Positions 20,807 through 32,587 of a DNA stretch of 64,000 bases are shown here, piece after piece. Position 1 is the first letter of the stretch. The number at the start of each line of letters is the position of its first letter. The translations under genes were made by a program, and so were the position numbers. Origin of the DNA: Naganishia liquefaciens (Eukaryota > Basidiomycota > Tremellomycetes > Filobasidiales > Filobasidiaceae); assembly GCA_013423385.1 (NCBI GenBank), contig BLZA01000005.1:434001-498000 (forward strand). The letters are read 5' to 3'. Below the pieces are notes generated by a model. The model did no database searches. It was given only the letters and a program-made list of their open reading frames with translations, and was not told the DNA's origin.

Positions 20807-22974
20807 ATGCTTCCTGCAGAGCATAGACTATCTACCCCTGACGCACAGACGTGAGTAGAGATTGAAAGTCGTCTCATGCACCTTATCCATTGAAAAGCAC
20901 CTCTTCCGCAGATCGTCCCCTTCTGCCTTCGCCCTTCTCGCTCTGAACGGCACGTCTCGGATTCGAGCGCTTCATTTTCCTCCGGACACGTACTCCCGGT
21001 TGACAATCTACATCAAGCGAAACTGGCGTACAGGTATCGAATGGGCGACGTTACAGAGTGGTGAAGGATGGGATTGCCTACTTAAGGGAACGCCGTGGAA
21101 GAAAAAGGGGTTTGAAGAGCTGGAGTGAGTGAATATTGCGTCTTCTACCGAAGTGATGCATGTAATGAATCGGAGGCAGGAATACGCTAAGAAAGACGAG
21201 GCTGATTCGATTACCATGTTCTAGATCTATTCGGCTTATATTAGGGATACTTGACAACCTATATCAAGATGGCTGGCATTTGCTGCAAGAGGTCCAGGTT
21301 GGAGCATCTAAAACAGATGTCCACCACTTCGTGTTCCGCCATGACAGCGATGTCTCAGCAAAGACTATTCGATTCTTCGCACTTACGTTCCCTCGTGAGT
21401 GTCGAGTCTGACATTACATCAACCATGTGGCCTGACGAGAATTCAGTACCCGATCGCATCTCTCTTGTGGATTCGCCCATCCCTTACACACCGGCCATCA
21501 TCTCAGCCATCAGGTCCGCCATTTCGGCTCCTGGTTCGTCGCTTGAAGAAGTGCAGCAAACTCCGATCGCTACACAGACCGAACACAGCAACAAATCAGG
21601 CTTCAAGACAGACGAAGGATTTCAGGACCTAGGAGCGCTGCCGCCAGGGACTGGAACGTATCGGACCAGCCGGGATTATTCAAGAAAGGTCGCGAGAAAC
21701 AAGAATCTCGACATAGACAAAAGGACTACCGCAGAAAATTGCATCACAGTCAAAGACGAAGCATGGGTGGCGCCGGGGGTGTACGGATTCACATTAGACG
21801 GTTTGTCAGTCTTTGCCAGCAAGGGCACGAGCGACTTCAAGTATGACTCGTGAGTTACTGGATGGGCTTGTCCCAGACGAGGACGCCAATTGACATGTTC
21901 GACAGACGACAGCCCAGCCTACTGGTAACGTTGCTTTCGAATCTCTGTCAACAGCACTCACATCTGGTAGCATCTGTGCGTCTTGTGCCGGTCCATGCTC
22001 GCCGCGATATCTTGATCTTCAGACACACGTCATGGGAAGACGATCTCTATAGTGCGGAAGAATTGATCTTGCCTTCACGATTGAGCTTTCCCTCAAATTT
22101 GGACAGTCCTTCTAGCCCTGGTCTTTCCTTCGAAACAAAGTCAACAAAAAAAGCAAATCGGCGAAGTCTTCGGGTCCGGCCATCTTCTCTGGCTTCAGTG
22201 AACGGGGCGCCGTTGCTACCATCCATCCCAGCCTCTCCCTCGACGTCATGGGGTAATGCGGGTCCGTCCTCGTATCGCTTTGAAGATCAGAGCGCGCCGT
22301 TGGCCAATTCCAGTAGGGTCTTTCTGCTTGATCGCCCCGATGACGGAGACTCGTCAAGGCCGTCCAGACAACTGTTTTCAGGTCCTGCTACTGCGGACCC
22401 TCGAATCGAAGGGCTCACGATCCCGTCTCATGCAGCCGCGTCATCTCCAACAACTCCCCAACCCCGCAGACACAAGAAGAGTGCCAGCATGCCAGGGAAA
22501 GTTGCGATTACCTGGAAGTCTATACCTTCGGCTCACATCCCTCAAGTACCGCCCATGTCGAATTCCAGACACAAGAATGCGGATTCTCGAGAACCTGGTT
22601 TCAGGAACGACAAAGTGTTCACGGACGCTCGTTTGAGCCCTGCTTCCTTGCAAAGTTCGCCTCGTCCGCCACTTTGCCTGTCCTTCGTGTCTGACGATCG
22701 AATCAGCGTGAAAGAAACCGTCGGCGAGCCACGAATGCCTTTTCTGGCAAACGTAAAGATGAGTGATGTTATTCGCGACAGCCAGCGGCCCGAAGTCGGT
22801 ATCGTACATGCTCAATCCTCCATGCAAACGCAGACGGAAAGGGATAGCGGAGACATGTCAGCGGACTCTGCGCTCAACGAGAAAGCGCGAACAACATCCG
22901 CAAACGGCGGCGGGGTTAAGTTTTCTGTTCATCCTCGAAGGAGTATCCGGAACTTTTTCAAGACCTTGCGATAG
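20807..22974 (+). CDS. fungal protein with two tandem copies of an uncharacterised domain
   Basis: Start at 20807 (MLPAEHRLSTPDAQT, context ACACC). Introns join SRIRALHFPPDTYSRLTIYI, EWATLQSGEGWDCLLKGTPW and LILGILDNLYQDGWHLLQEV, ending HHFVFRHD; then a second run: DRISLVDSPIPYTPAIISAI, WVAPGVYGFTLDGLSVFASK, RQPSLLVTLLSNLCQQHSHL, ending DILIFRHTS. The two runs match in layout: a hydrophobic strand with a pair of prolines, a Gly-rich piece containing a short L-x-G motif, then L-x-x-L-x-x-L helices and a closing F-R-H. As I recall, many basidiomycete proteins of unknown function carry this unit once (inputs like RIRLI..P, LNG.PW, LFFR), so this is a tandem duplication. The last 220 or so residues are disordered, Ser/Pro-rich, ending in a basic patch (HPRRSIRNFFKTLR) that could be membrane-associated. 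Function unknown. Confidence 0.75.
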
Positions 22975-23186
22975 CATTTCACGCACGGCAAAATACAGCG
23001 ACATATGCTTCCTCATGACGAGCCGCGCGGAAGGCTATCTAGTCTCAAAAGGCCTCAGTGGTTCGTTGGTCTCGGGCCATGTGCGAAAGATCTAACCCTT
23101 GAGCAAAGTTCATTTCAACTGGCGAGCTTTCCAAATTGAATGTCATGTGAATCAGCTAGAACCAGCTATCTTGCAACACCACATGT

Positions 23187-25240
23187 TCAAGACGCTCGAT
23201 TGCGCTTCCCATCAGCCTCCAAGTCTGAGGCATCCCCCTCATACTGTCGTTTCCTGTCGGCAGCCATCCCGGCGGCCTTGAGGTCGTCCTGACTTGCGCC
23301 CATACTGCTCCTCTCCCCTTGCACACTGTTGGCGTCACCATTGACATGCGCCTCGGAGTTGAGTGTCCACTCTGCGTTGGCGTGATCCGCCCGAATGTTG
23401 GGATCTCCACTGGAACCCCTTGCACCAGCTCCGTTCATCCGAATGGGACTGCCGCTGCCAGGTATGCGGATATTGGTTCTCAAAGACGATGGCTGTTGGT
23501 TGAGATTGTTGAACCAGGAGCCCGCCTGGCCGCTGCTGTTACCTTGCCCTTCGGTTGGCCACAAGAAGTCACCTTGCGGAGCCGCCGAAGTGCTTCCACC
23601 AGACCCGCTGTCAGTCGCAGCAGAGGGCTGGAACGTGATTCCGGTTTGAGACGTATATTGGCCGTTGTCAATACCGGGCCCATCGTTTTGTTGGTCGCCC
23701 ATTCTCCCGCCGAAATGATTCACGGCATAATCCATACCGGATGCTGCAACCAGGTCCTTCCACTGCATCTGCTGCGCCTTTTGTTGGCGGAGATAAGCAA
23801 GCTGGGCCTGCTGCGTCTGCAACGCCGCCTGCAATTGGGCGGCCGCAGCCGTTCTCTGCCAATCCAGGGTACCGTCCTGATTCATGCCTTGTGCGGTGGG
23901 AAGATGATAGGGCGTGTAGAAGTCTAGGCCGGAGTTGATGGATGGATCGGCAAACTCTCCAGCTGAGACGTTTTCCTCGGGCAATCCATGACGTTGTCCG
24001 GTTGGCAGACCTATCGAGGCGGTATCCGAACCACCTGCGGGCGGCAGCGATGAACCTCCAGGCGAGATTTGTCCTGGTGCGTTACCGTTGATGCGCTGCG
24101 AGTAGAGCGCGTTCAACGCAGGCTGAGAGCCATTGTTTATGGGCATCGAATTGACGGACGGGGTTCGAGTGTCCCGGAGGGCTGCCCAGCTGGTTAGCTG
24201 TTCTCCTCTGGCACTGTCCAAATCGCCGATATCACTTCGTTGGCGGTTCCTACCCAAGCCCATCCAGGAAGGTGGCGCATTTGAACCCATACTGAGGTGG
24301 CCGGGGAGGTTGCCATGTCCAGGGTATGGCGGGAAGCCGTTGCTCAATTGAGCTTGCATTTGCATGTAGCGATACTGTTCTGCCCGACGTTGCTGCTCCA
24401 TGATGTCTTCGGAATCCCGTGCGTGCATTCGATAATTGGCGAGCGCAGCATCATGGTCTGGGTGAAAGGGTCCAGCAGACATTCCGTTGCCCATACGGTT
24501 GTACAAGCGAGGATCGACGGGTCCTATGTCGGCTGCCTTGCCTCCGTCCCGCGAGGATCTGCGATGAGACTTGGACCCACTATCAATCGGACTTGACAAG
24601 TGGTCGTACGATGGCATCGTCACCTCCTTCCATTCATCGCGGCCGCGAAGACTCATGTTGCCGCTCGCGGTGATCGGCGCGCCACCACTGTTGGTACCGG
24701 TACCAGAAGCGGCAGGCAGATCTTCATCTTCGTCCGAGTTGTCACCTCCTCCCGAAGCTTGTTGTGCCGCGAATTCCTCTGGCTTTCGCCGTTCAACGGG
24801 ACCGGCATACTGAAAGGTAATCGATGAGCCGGGGACATCGAAGTGACAGTGTCATTAACTTACAGCATGATACCTGTCGATGGCTTTCTCTACGCTGTCT
24901 GCTGATGAGAATTCGAAGAGCTTCCCCGCAGAGTTGAAGACGATAACGGATACCTGTTGCAAAGGCAAGACAACGCGCGTTAAACAAGAGCAATCTTATC
25001 GAAGAATGCGTTTCCCACTCACCTCGGCCCCGCACAACACGCTCAACTCCCACGCCTTCTTCATTAAGCCGGCCTTGCGTTTCAGAAAAGTCACATTTCG
25101 GTTTCTATCCTCCTGTAGTCACAGACACCCGGAGACGAGAGAAGCACAGACACGTTTAGTCAACGCGACCGCAGGCGGCGCGTGGGACCCGATGACAAAC
25201 TCACCGCCAGTCGCTTGATGACAATCTTTTTCCTGCCCAT
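23187..25240 (-). CDS. MADS-box transcription factor, MEF2/Rlm1 type
   Basis: Sequence-specific regulator of the MEF2-like MADS group; in yeasts Rlm1 and Smp1 act downstream of the cell-wall MAP kinase. The start at 25240 gives [11 protein letters not shown], an intron, then [40 protein letters not shown] and [19 protein letters not shown]. That is the full 57-residue DNA-binding and dimerisation box plus a short MEF2-like helix. The rest is a long disordered tail rich in Gln, Asn, Gly and Ser ([20 protein letters not shown]), ending in a basic cluster ([20 protein letters not shown]) before the stop at 23187. The target genes and any kinase docking site cannot be read here. The main open question is whether the orthologue is Rlm1 or another MEF2-type factor. 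Confidence 0.9.
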
Positions 25241-26106
25241 CTTGTCTGACTATCCACTAGGCTCGTATGGGTGAGGAACGTCGCAGCAGTGCAGGTATTC
25301 CTAGGAGGTTACACCGAATAGACGTGACCGCTTCTTACGAGTTGTGCTTGGCGTTGCTTAATTCGGGCCAGGAGGGTGGTATAATTAGCAGCACCTCGCA
25401 GGAAGTGGATTTTCGACGGCCGGGCGAAGTGGACAATCCCGGGTGGTGAATGCGAGAGATGGATGGAGGATATCACTCGTGTTGGACTGGACAACAAGAG
25501 ACGATGATATAGAGAATGCAAGGCGACGATATCACTTCCACTATCCCCTTCCCCGACCAAAACAGCAACCCAGGCAAGCATGCATCCCTCCCTGGCTGTG
25601 CTCCGCAGTTGATTCGAAAACGGAGCCTTCGGTAGTAGTGCGGCTCTTTGCCCGGCTGCTCCCCGGCATCTGCGAGAGTCTGTTCTCATTGGCGCGATCT
25701 GACGCGTTTGATTCCTTTCAAGTACTCCCGCTGCCAACTCTGGCCTGCGGGCAATCTGGGGGGAAATGCGTGAATGTTTGCATACAAGTGCACTGGCTGG
25801 TGCAGTATGCTGTGCGAATCTGGTTCCTCGAGAGTGCAAAGTACATGTATACGATGAATGATTCTGACTTCCATACAGGACCGTCGTCTGGTCATATGAT
25901 GTGGGGGCATTGACCGCGTGGATTCAAGTTGTATTCGAGCGAACTCATCAAGACCTTTGCCAACCTGAGAAATCTGAGCGAATATCCGGTCAATTTGGCG
26001 TCGCGACAATGGCTGTAACAGTGAGGATGTTGCTGCAAGTCGCGGTTGTCGGAGCAACCCTCAGAACGAAACAACTGGACGAGACTAAACACTAGCGAGT
26101 CTAGAT
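25241..26106. other. intergenic upstream of the MADS-box gene, nothing recognised
   Basis: 866 bp between the MADS-box start and the end of the Rab GAP gene. Long upstream regions are common for regulatory genes. Open frames on both strands lack protein-like composition. No tRNA-like or repeated sequence seen. Confidence 0.45.
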
Positions 26107-29100
26107 TTATCTTAGGGGTTCAGCGGACAACAGTTCTGCAGAAGGGCCATTAGCTCAAACTCGTCACCAGCAACGCGCAAAACGCTCACCGTTCGCTTGC
26201 TTCTTGGCGTCGCCCTCCAGTCCCTTCTCATCGGCGTCATTCGCCTTGAGGAAAGCTTCGACCTGTCGCGATAGCGTCAGCACAAGGGCATCAGTCACAT
26301 TACGGCCCACTCACCTCATCCATAATGCCTTCTTCCTCTGCACCTCCTGGGTCGTCTTCGGGATCACTGTCACCGATAGCGTCGATGGCGAAGTTTGGTC
26401 GATGCATAACCGCCTCCTGGGCGGCCTTGATCATATCCTTTTCTCTCTCCTGCGGCACGATTTCGGCCGATTTCGTACTTGCAGTTGTTTGAACAGTGGT
26501 ACTCGACACAACAGACGAGCTTCGCTTGCGCTGAGCTTCGATTTGCGCTGGATTGAGCAGAGATTCACGAGTCTGCACATCGGTCGTTGCGTGAACAGGA
26601 TCCAGTTTACCGATCGCGGGCTTCCTCCATTCAGCATGACGCCCGATGGCCGAACCGATGCCGTCCGCGAGACGATTGAATCTCGTCTTGTTTTCATTGG
26701 TCAACACCATATTCATTAGACCGCCCACCAGAGTGTCTTGCTTTGCGTGAGTGACATGGTATTCGCCCTCGGATGGCTCGAGCTGGAACGAAGCCGCCAG
26801 ATCTGTACTGAAGAAGCCTTCCAGCAGCTCGTCTGCAAGGATGACCATCCGAAACGTGGCTAGATCTGCCGGCAAAGGCGTTAATTCGATTGTGGCTCGA
26901 TCTGAGTCAACTTACTGAGATAAGGTGCATTGTGCGGCGTTGACACCGACTCGGCTCGCTTCCGATTCTCGGTCGCGTTCTTCTCATCAGATGAAGCGGT
27001 ATCTTTGGGCGGAACTTCGTCCGGCTGCAAGCTCGATTCGGGAGCCGTCGCGTCGCCGAAATCAAAAGCGTTGAGTATAAACTTTGAAACCGCGGCGAGA
27101 TATGCATCTCCTGGTTCATTGCGGAAGATGAACTGGAAGTAAAGGAACGTCAGTTTGAGCGGTAACGCTCAAGAGCAAGGACTTTACCAGCAGGGATTCC
27201 GACAGCTGAATGACTTCGTCTTTTGTAAGGTATCCGTCTTTGTTGTTGTCGTGCTGACAAAAGATGCGGCTCAGCGGTTGAGTGAGACGACCTTGTGTTT
27301 CACATACCAGCACAAAAAACCATTCTATGCTTTCCATGAGCCCTCCCCACACGACATTATCCAGCCCAATGACGACGTCCTATCAACTTCATTAGCGCTT
27401 ACCAAACGTTCGGTAACGCACGCATACCTGAAGCGACAGGCTGCCTTGATGTGTTGTATCCCACCAGAAGAAAATTCTGGCGTCAAACGATCAGTCAGGG
27501 ATGCTTCCAATCTACGCCCGAACATACCTATCGATCAATTCGTGCTCCGCCACTCTCCTCGTCACCCTTTGCTGAAACGCATTCGCCGTGACCGTCTCAT
27601 CCCTCGCCCAAGTGGCGATCTCGCTCAAGAAGATCTTGAAAGTCTTGAGATCAATCCTCGTTTCGAGCTTGCCCGCTGAATCCTGCGCGCTTCCCGGGGT
27701 GGCAGGTGGGACAGGTGAGTTCGTCTCGGATCCGCGCGCCTTCTCTGCAGCCGACAAGCCCATGTTGTCCGGATTGGCGACAACCGCGGCGAAAAACTTG
27801 TCATAGATCATGCTGACCTGATCGCGCGAGAAGCGGCCAATTGTCTTGAGATTCCTCACGGCGGCGCGCTTGGAGAAATTTTCGATTTCGTCGGCAATGA
27901 TGGCGCGGAAGCGACGCCGTTCGGAAAAGATGGTATCGTCGGTGATGACGTTGAACTCCCGAAAGGCGACGACGAGGAGTTCTTGGAAGTTTGTGATTGC
28001 GCGGACGCGTGGGTCGGAATGCGATGGATGAGCCGAATCGCCGATCGTGGCAAAGTAGTTGCGCATGGCGTGAATGAACATGCCGTCGTCGGTGATCTCT
28101 AGCAATTCCTCGGCGTTGATCTTGAGAACGGCTGAGCGAATCTCGTCAGTCGATATACGTTCCGTGCCGCTCAGGCTGCACTTACCCAGACCAATTTGGA
28201 ACAGGACCTTGACACCCATGGCCAGAACACAATCAACGATCCGGAAGGCAAAGATCAGGGGCATTGAGTTGATGTACAGACTCAAGAACCAACTATTTCC
28301 CGTCCGCGTCATGATGAGTGATAGAACAGGTAGATCTCTGAGGCGCGACTTACGGGAGGGACGCAACCGATATCTGCACGTCGACGGAGTGGAAATGATC
28401 GTAGATGACCGGTAAATGCTTCGCCACGAGCGACTCGAACACCCTTTGATCGAGCAGCGTCCCCTCCATCGATGGGCTGGATCCGAGAAATCAGCAATGT
28501 GTCAAGCATAATCGTCAAACGAGACGGACCTGTAGTATCCCGGTAGCATCCGATCGCACAGCACTTCCAGCAGCCAGAAAGCCTGTTCTTCCGACATATA
28601 GCTGGGATGGCATACTGGTAAGCGCCGTCCGTAAGGGCGATTGCCGGCCGAACAGCTTACATGAGAAGTCCCGCTACGACAATATTCAGCGCCTGACAGT
28701 ACCTGACACCCAAGCATTAATCAGCACATGATACCCTTTTCCGCCCCACTAGCAAGAAACCTTACCCCAACTCGGGATTCCTAAAACTATACGCCACCAG
28801 CACTCTGCGCAGTCGCCCGAGCCCTTCCTCGGTCTGGTACGCCTTGTATTCTGGCAAACTCCTGTTCAAATCCTTTTCAATCTCGTCGGTGGATTGGGAA
28901 GTCTTGCCCTTGTTGGCTTCGAGCAGGAGCGCGTATGTCGAGCGATTCGCGTAACGTAGATCTGTGCGCACGCCGCCAGTTGATCAGCCGTGGCATAGAG
29001 GGAAGGGACGAGGTCAAATCGGCACGCACAGATCGACCCGCTCATGACCTCCCACAACTCGCCCCTCAGCCGACTCGGCAAGCCCACCTGCAACAGCCGC

Positions 29101-30034
29101 TGAAACGGCGGATACCTCAGCAACGTCAAGTTGCGTCCGTGCACCGTAAGGTACTCGCGCCATAGCTTGAGCTTGGACCGTTCCCGCAGTTTGCGCGCGT
29201 CACCGGGGTATCCAAACGTTTCCCCGAGGCCACGGGCGTACGTGCCTTGTCCGTCCCCACCCGGTCCTCGGGCATCGGATTCGGCTCGGGTGATATGTGC
29301 GTCTGATGCGTCGATGAGATTGGCGGTCGTAGCGGGTGGGAGGGACGGGTCGACGTGCAAGAGGTATTCCGAATAGAGGCTCGGGATGAAGGATTTGAGT
29401 TGTTTCATTTCGAAGAGTTGGGCTTTGAGTGCGTCGCGAAGGAGAATGGAAAAGTGCTCGGCGGTCGGGAGGAGGGACGTGAGTTGCAGAATCTACGGGA
29501 TTAGATGCGGCTTTGTTAGCAAGACTTGTACAAGGGAAAATGTGAAAGACTTGGCCGTACGACGCGCATGCCGTGCCATGTTGCGAGACTGAGCGCAAAC
29601 ACTCCAGCACGGCTATTGAGCCTCTCCACGCGGCGAATGGTGTATAGCGGAAGAGTGAATCGCGCGGAACGCTTGTCGAGGGAGATGAAGCATAGGAACG
29701 GCGGTAAAAGGGAGAGTTTCCCCGACTGATAAAGAGGATCAGCTGTCATGATGGCCTTGATGCCTCGCTTCCGGGGACGCACGTAAACTTCATCCTTGCC
29801 CTCGACACTTAACACTGCACCAATTTCCATCTCTTGCCAGCCCATCGCATCCCCTCTTGCCTCCTTTTCCCTGACGCCGTCCCTCAGCGCGGAACTCTTC
29901 ACCAACACGGGCTCCTTTGCTTCACCCGTGCCGCCCTGGAGGAGCGACTCGAGGGTGGGCACATTGAAGAAGAGGCGCGACTGGTCTTGCTTTGTGGGTT
30001 CCTGGTATGTGCGGAGGTGGAGCGGGAGTGACAT
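26107..30034 (-). CDS. GYP2: GRAM-TBC-EF-hand Rab GTPase-activating protein (Gyp2/TBC1D8-9 type)
   Basis: Start at 30034 ([20 protein letters not shown]). The first exon holds a GRAM-like domain ([34 protein letters not shown]). The TBC domain begins [18 protein letters not shown] and has both catalytic fingers: the Arg finger in [12 protein letters not shown] and the Gln finger in [13 protein letters not shown] (28.6-28.7 kb). It continues with [20 protein letters not shown] and [20 protein letters not shown]. After it lies an EF-hand loop ([20 protein letters not shown]), then an acidic C-terminus ending SAEPLR. This order matches Gyp2/Mdr1, a GAP for Ypt6 that regulates Golgi-endosome recycling. 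Several exons around 27-29 kb were placed by homology. It is divergent from VPS36, only 215 bp apart. Confidence 0.88.
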
Positions 30035-30249
30035 GGCGACGGGAGCGATCCGGTCAGCGGGGATGCTCTGGGATACTGCATACTGCGGCCAGAAAAGACA
30101 GAAGATGACCGCGTCTCAGGAGCATGAGTCACGTCCCGCGGATCCAAATGCACAGCGGTCGTAGTGCAATTAAGGACTTGTACTCGTATACTTGTCGCGC
30201 GTCCTCGATTTCCTGGGAGACCGCCTGCCGTCCCGCTCAACCACGCACC
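30035..30249. promoter_or_regulatory. short bidirectional promoter, GYP2/VPS36
   Basis: Only 215 bp separate the two divergent start codons, so any leaders and both core promoters must fit here. A CACCATGG context marks the VPS36 start. No clear TATA box. Confidence 0.5.
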
Positions 30250-32123
30250 ATGGACATCCGCTCGTCCTTCCTCCTCGCGCTGCCCGTTTCCGTGCCCACG
30301 CGCAATCCCACACCGACAGCGCTTGCCCATGCCGCATTACAGGACGGCGAGGAATGGATATACGCACAGGATGGAGTCGGGCTTTACCAAGGGTCAGCTG
30401 CGAATCCTGTTGCCATTCGTAAAGTGCTAAGCCATCTCCGCAGCAACACAAAAATACCAACACACCAAATCCTCTCCGTACAACTGACCACCCATCGCCT
30501 GCTCTTCATATGCTCCTCAACCGACGCCGCGCCGAATCTGCAAGTCCGCCTAGCAGATATTCGGCAGATCGAGCATTATACGGGATTCCTCAGGTCGAGC
30601 CCGAAAGTGACGCTACAGCTTGGCGTTCCGCAGACCACGACTTTGGCGACGGACGGACGGAGAAATGGTAGCTGGACGTGCACAGTGTGTGGGTGTGTGA
30701 ACGATGATCAGACGGGAACAATGGCCACGGGCACATCCAAGTGTCGACTATGCGGTATTGCACGTGCCGAAACAGACGTCGCGCCCCCTGCGCTGGCGGC
30801 ACCATCCGCTTGCCCGCGCTGTACATTCCTCAACTCCCCGACGCGCGCTGTATGCGAGATCTGTAACGCAAGACTCCCAACGACCGCCCAGAAGGCACCT
30901 CCACCGAACGAGGTCATTCGGATAAGTTTCAGAAAGGGCGGCGATCGAGAAGTATATCGGAGATTGAAGGTCGTTCTGGAAAGTCGGACGTGGGAAGGGC
31001 GGAGTGCGGGGACCGGCGGTGAAGCGAGGGCGGGTACGCCGTCGAGGGGGATCGGAATCGGTAAGTTCCGGGAAAAAGGTCGCCTTGGGGAAAGGAGGAT
31101 TTTTCGCTGACGAGACGGTAGATGGGATCCTAGCGGGGATCAGCCTGGAGAACAAGGCCAAGACGGACGAGGTCAAGGATGCGTTTGAGGATCTAGAGGC
31201 GCTTATGGTCCGCGCCGGGGAGATGGTCAGTCTCCAAGGGGCTCTTCGACTTGCCGCTGAATCTGAAACGCTGACAATGCTGAATCAATCGCAGGTCAAA
31301 CTCGTGCAATCCCTCAACGCCAAGCTCTCCACCACGGCTCCTCAGACGACAAATTCAGGCAAACCTGATCCAGAAGCCGAGACGCGCACCTTTCTCCGCT
31401 CGTCGCTCGTGCAGCTGGGTTTGCCCGTACCGGCGATCACACAGGACCCGAGCGCGATGCAGAGTGAGCGGGAGTATCTGGATGCGTTGTCGGGCGAGTT
31501 GGGGGGTCTGTTGACGGGTGGTAGGGAAGGGGAGGGGCTGATGACCGGGAGAGAGGGAAAGGGGCTCGTGGGGATGGACGAGGCGTGGGTGGTGTGGAAT
31601 CGCGCTCGTGGTGTCTGTGAGTTTCTTTCCCGCATCCCGATATACATCCTGACATATCAGATTCTCGACCTTGCCAGCCCTAATCTCTCCCTCGGTCATG
31701 CAAAAAGTCGTGCCCCTCCTCCCCGGACACACAAATCCGCCCGTGTCTATGCTCCGTTTTCTCAGCGGCCTCGAAGTCCTGCACACGCCTGTCTACTCGC
31801 CCTCGAACTTTGCGCGACGCATTAGACGTCGCCTCGAACAATCCATTGTGCGGGCATCCTCGCCTTCTGACAGAGGGGACGCCCTAACGCCAGCTGAGCC
31901 GAACACCACCACCCTCGAGATTGCGCTTGTCGAGGCGCTCTCGGTGTCGATGGCGAGGGAGATGATGGCGTTCATCGAGATGCTTCCCGAGGCCGGCCTA
32001 GTCCGGGACGATCAAGGCGGCAGTATGCAGCACGGCGCGGGTGTGGGTGGTGGGCCTGTAGAGGAGCGGTGGTATAGGGACCTGATCACGGGCTTTGTGT
32101 GGGTGGATGTGAATACGGGATAG
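30250..32123 (+). CDS. VPS36: ESCRT-II subunit Vps36
   Basis: Endosomal sorting subunit binding ubiquitin and phosphoinositides. Start MDIRSSFLLALPVSVPTRNP. The N-terminal GLUE domain (GEEWIYAQDGVGLYQG, then NTKIPTHQILSVQLTTHRLL after a 51-nt intron) is interrupted by two NZF zinc fingers: WTCTVCGCVNDD with KCRLCGIARAE, and SACPRCTFLNSPTRAVCEIC. GLUE resumes at NEVIRISFRKGGDREVYRRL. A coiled coil (DEVKDAFEDLEALMVRAGEM) precedes the winged-helix EAP30 region: KGLVGMDEAWVVWNRARGVS, LISPSVMQKVVPLLPGHTNP, FLSGLEVLHTPVYSPSNFAR. The two-finger layout resembles budding yeast Vps36 rather than the animal form. Odd: a Gly/Glu/Arg repeat between the helical and EAP30 parts (see repeat at 31501). Stop at 32121-32123. 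Confidence 0.95.
31501..31574 (+). repeat. G-rich near-repeat inside VPS36
   Basis: Eight or more runs of three or more G in 74 nt on the coding strand. They encode TGGREGEGL followed by TGREGKGL, a near-duplicate of 8-9 residues just before the conserved EAP30 region. The spacing of the G runs is compatible with a G-quadruplex on the plus strand or in the RNA. Confidence 0.6.
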
Positions 32124-32587
32124 GAGAGTGCAGATACCAAGAGAGGCGCGTTCTCCGCATTACGTCATACCCCCATGGAGCCAGCTGCATTGGCGGCTGC
32201 GTTTGCATCCGCGCTGGGCATCCTCGCTGATCGCTCGCTCCTGTCCTGATTGCCGCCGTCTTGCATTTCGGCTGCGCTATCTTTGCAGCGTGATCACAGA
32301 GTGTCCGGTCGAATCACTACAGTGTTGCCCACACCCCCACGCCCTGCCTTTCACATCCCTTGCCGCGGTATCACATCCCGCATCGGACCACCCTCTCTCC
32401 GCTGCAGCAGATCTCGACATCGGACTCCGCATACCCTCGATAAACGCCCGACCGATCGAACGTGCGCCAACCTCGTTCCTGCACGATATTTCCATTCGGG
32501 AAGCGCCCCTCTCATACCAGTACCTCACGGCAGTCCCCTCGGATATTCTTGACAGATAGCCCATAGTAGACACACAACCCGGAAACC
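32124..32587. other. intergenic, nothing recognised
   Basis: 464 bp between VPS36 and the oxysterol-binding protein gene, both plus. Open frames on both strands are composition artefacts. Presumably terminator and promoter. Confidence 0.45.

Noticed and set aside
23319-23927. Plus-strand frame of about 200 codons opposite the MADS-box tail
   Set aside because: It mirrors a Gln/Gly/Ser-rich tail continuous with a clear MADS box on the minus strand.
30590-31176. Minus-strand frames opposite VPS36
   Set aside because: They lie opposite the two zinc fingers and GLUE domain, whose Cys spacing is unmistakable on the plus strand.
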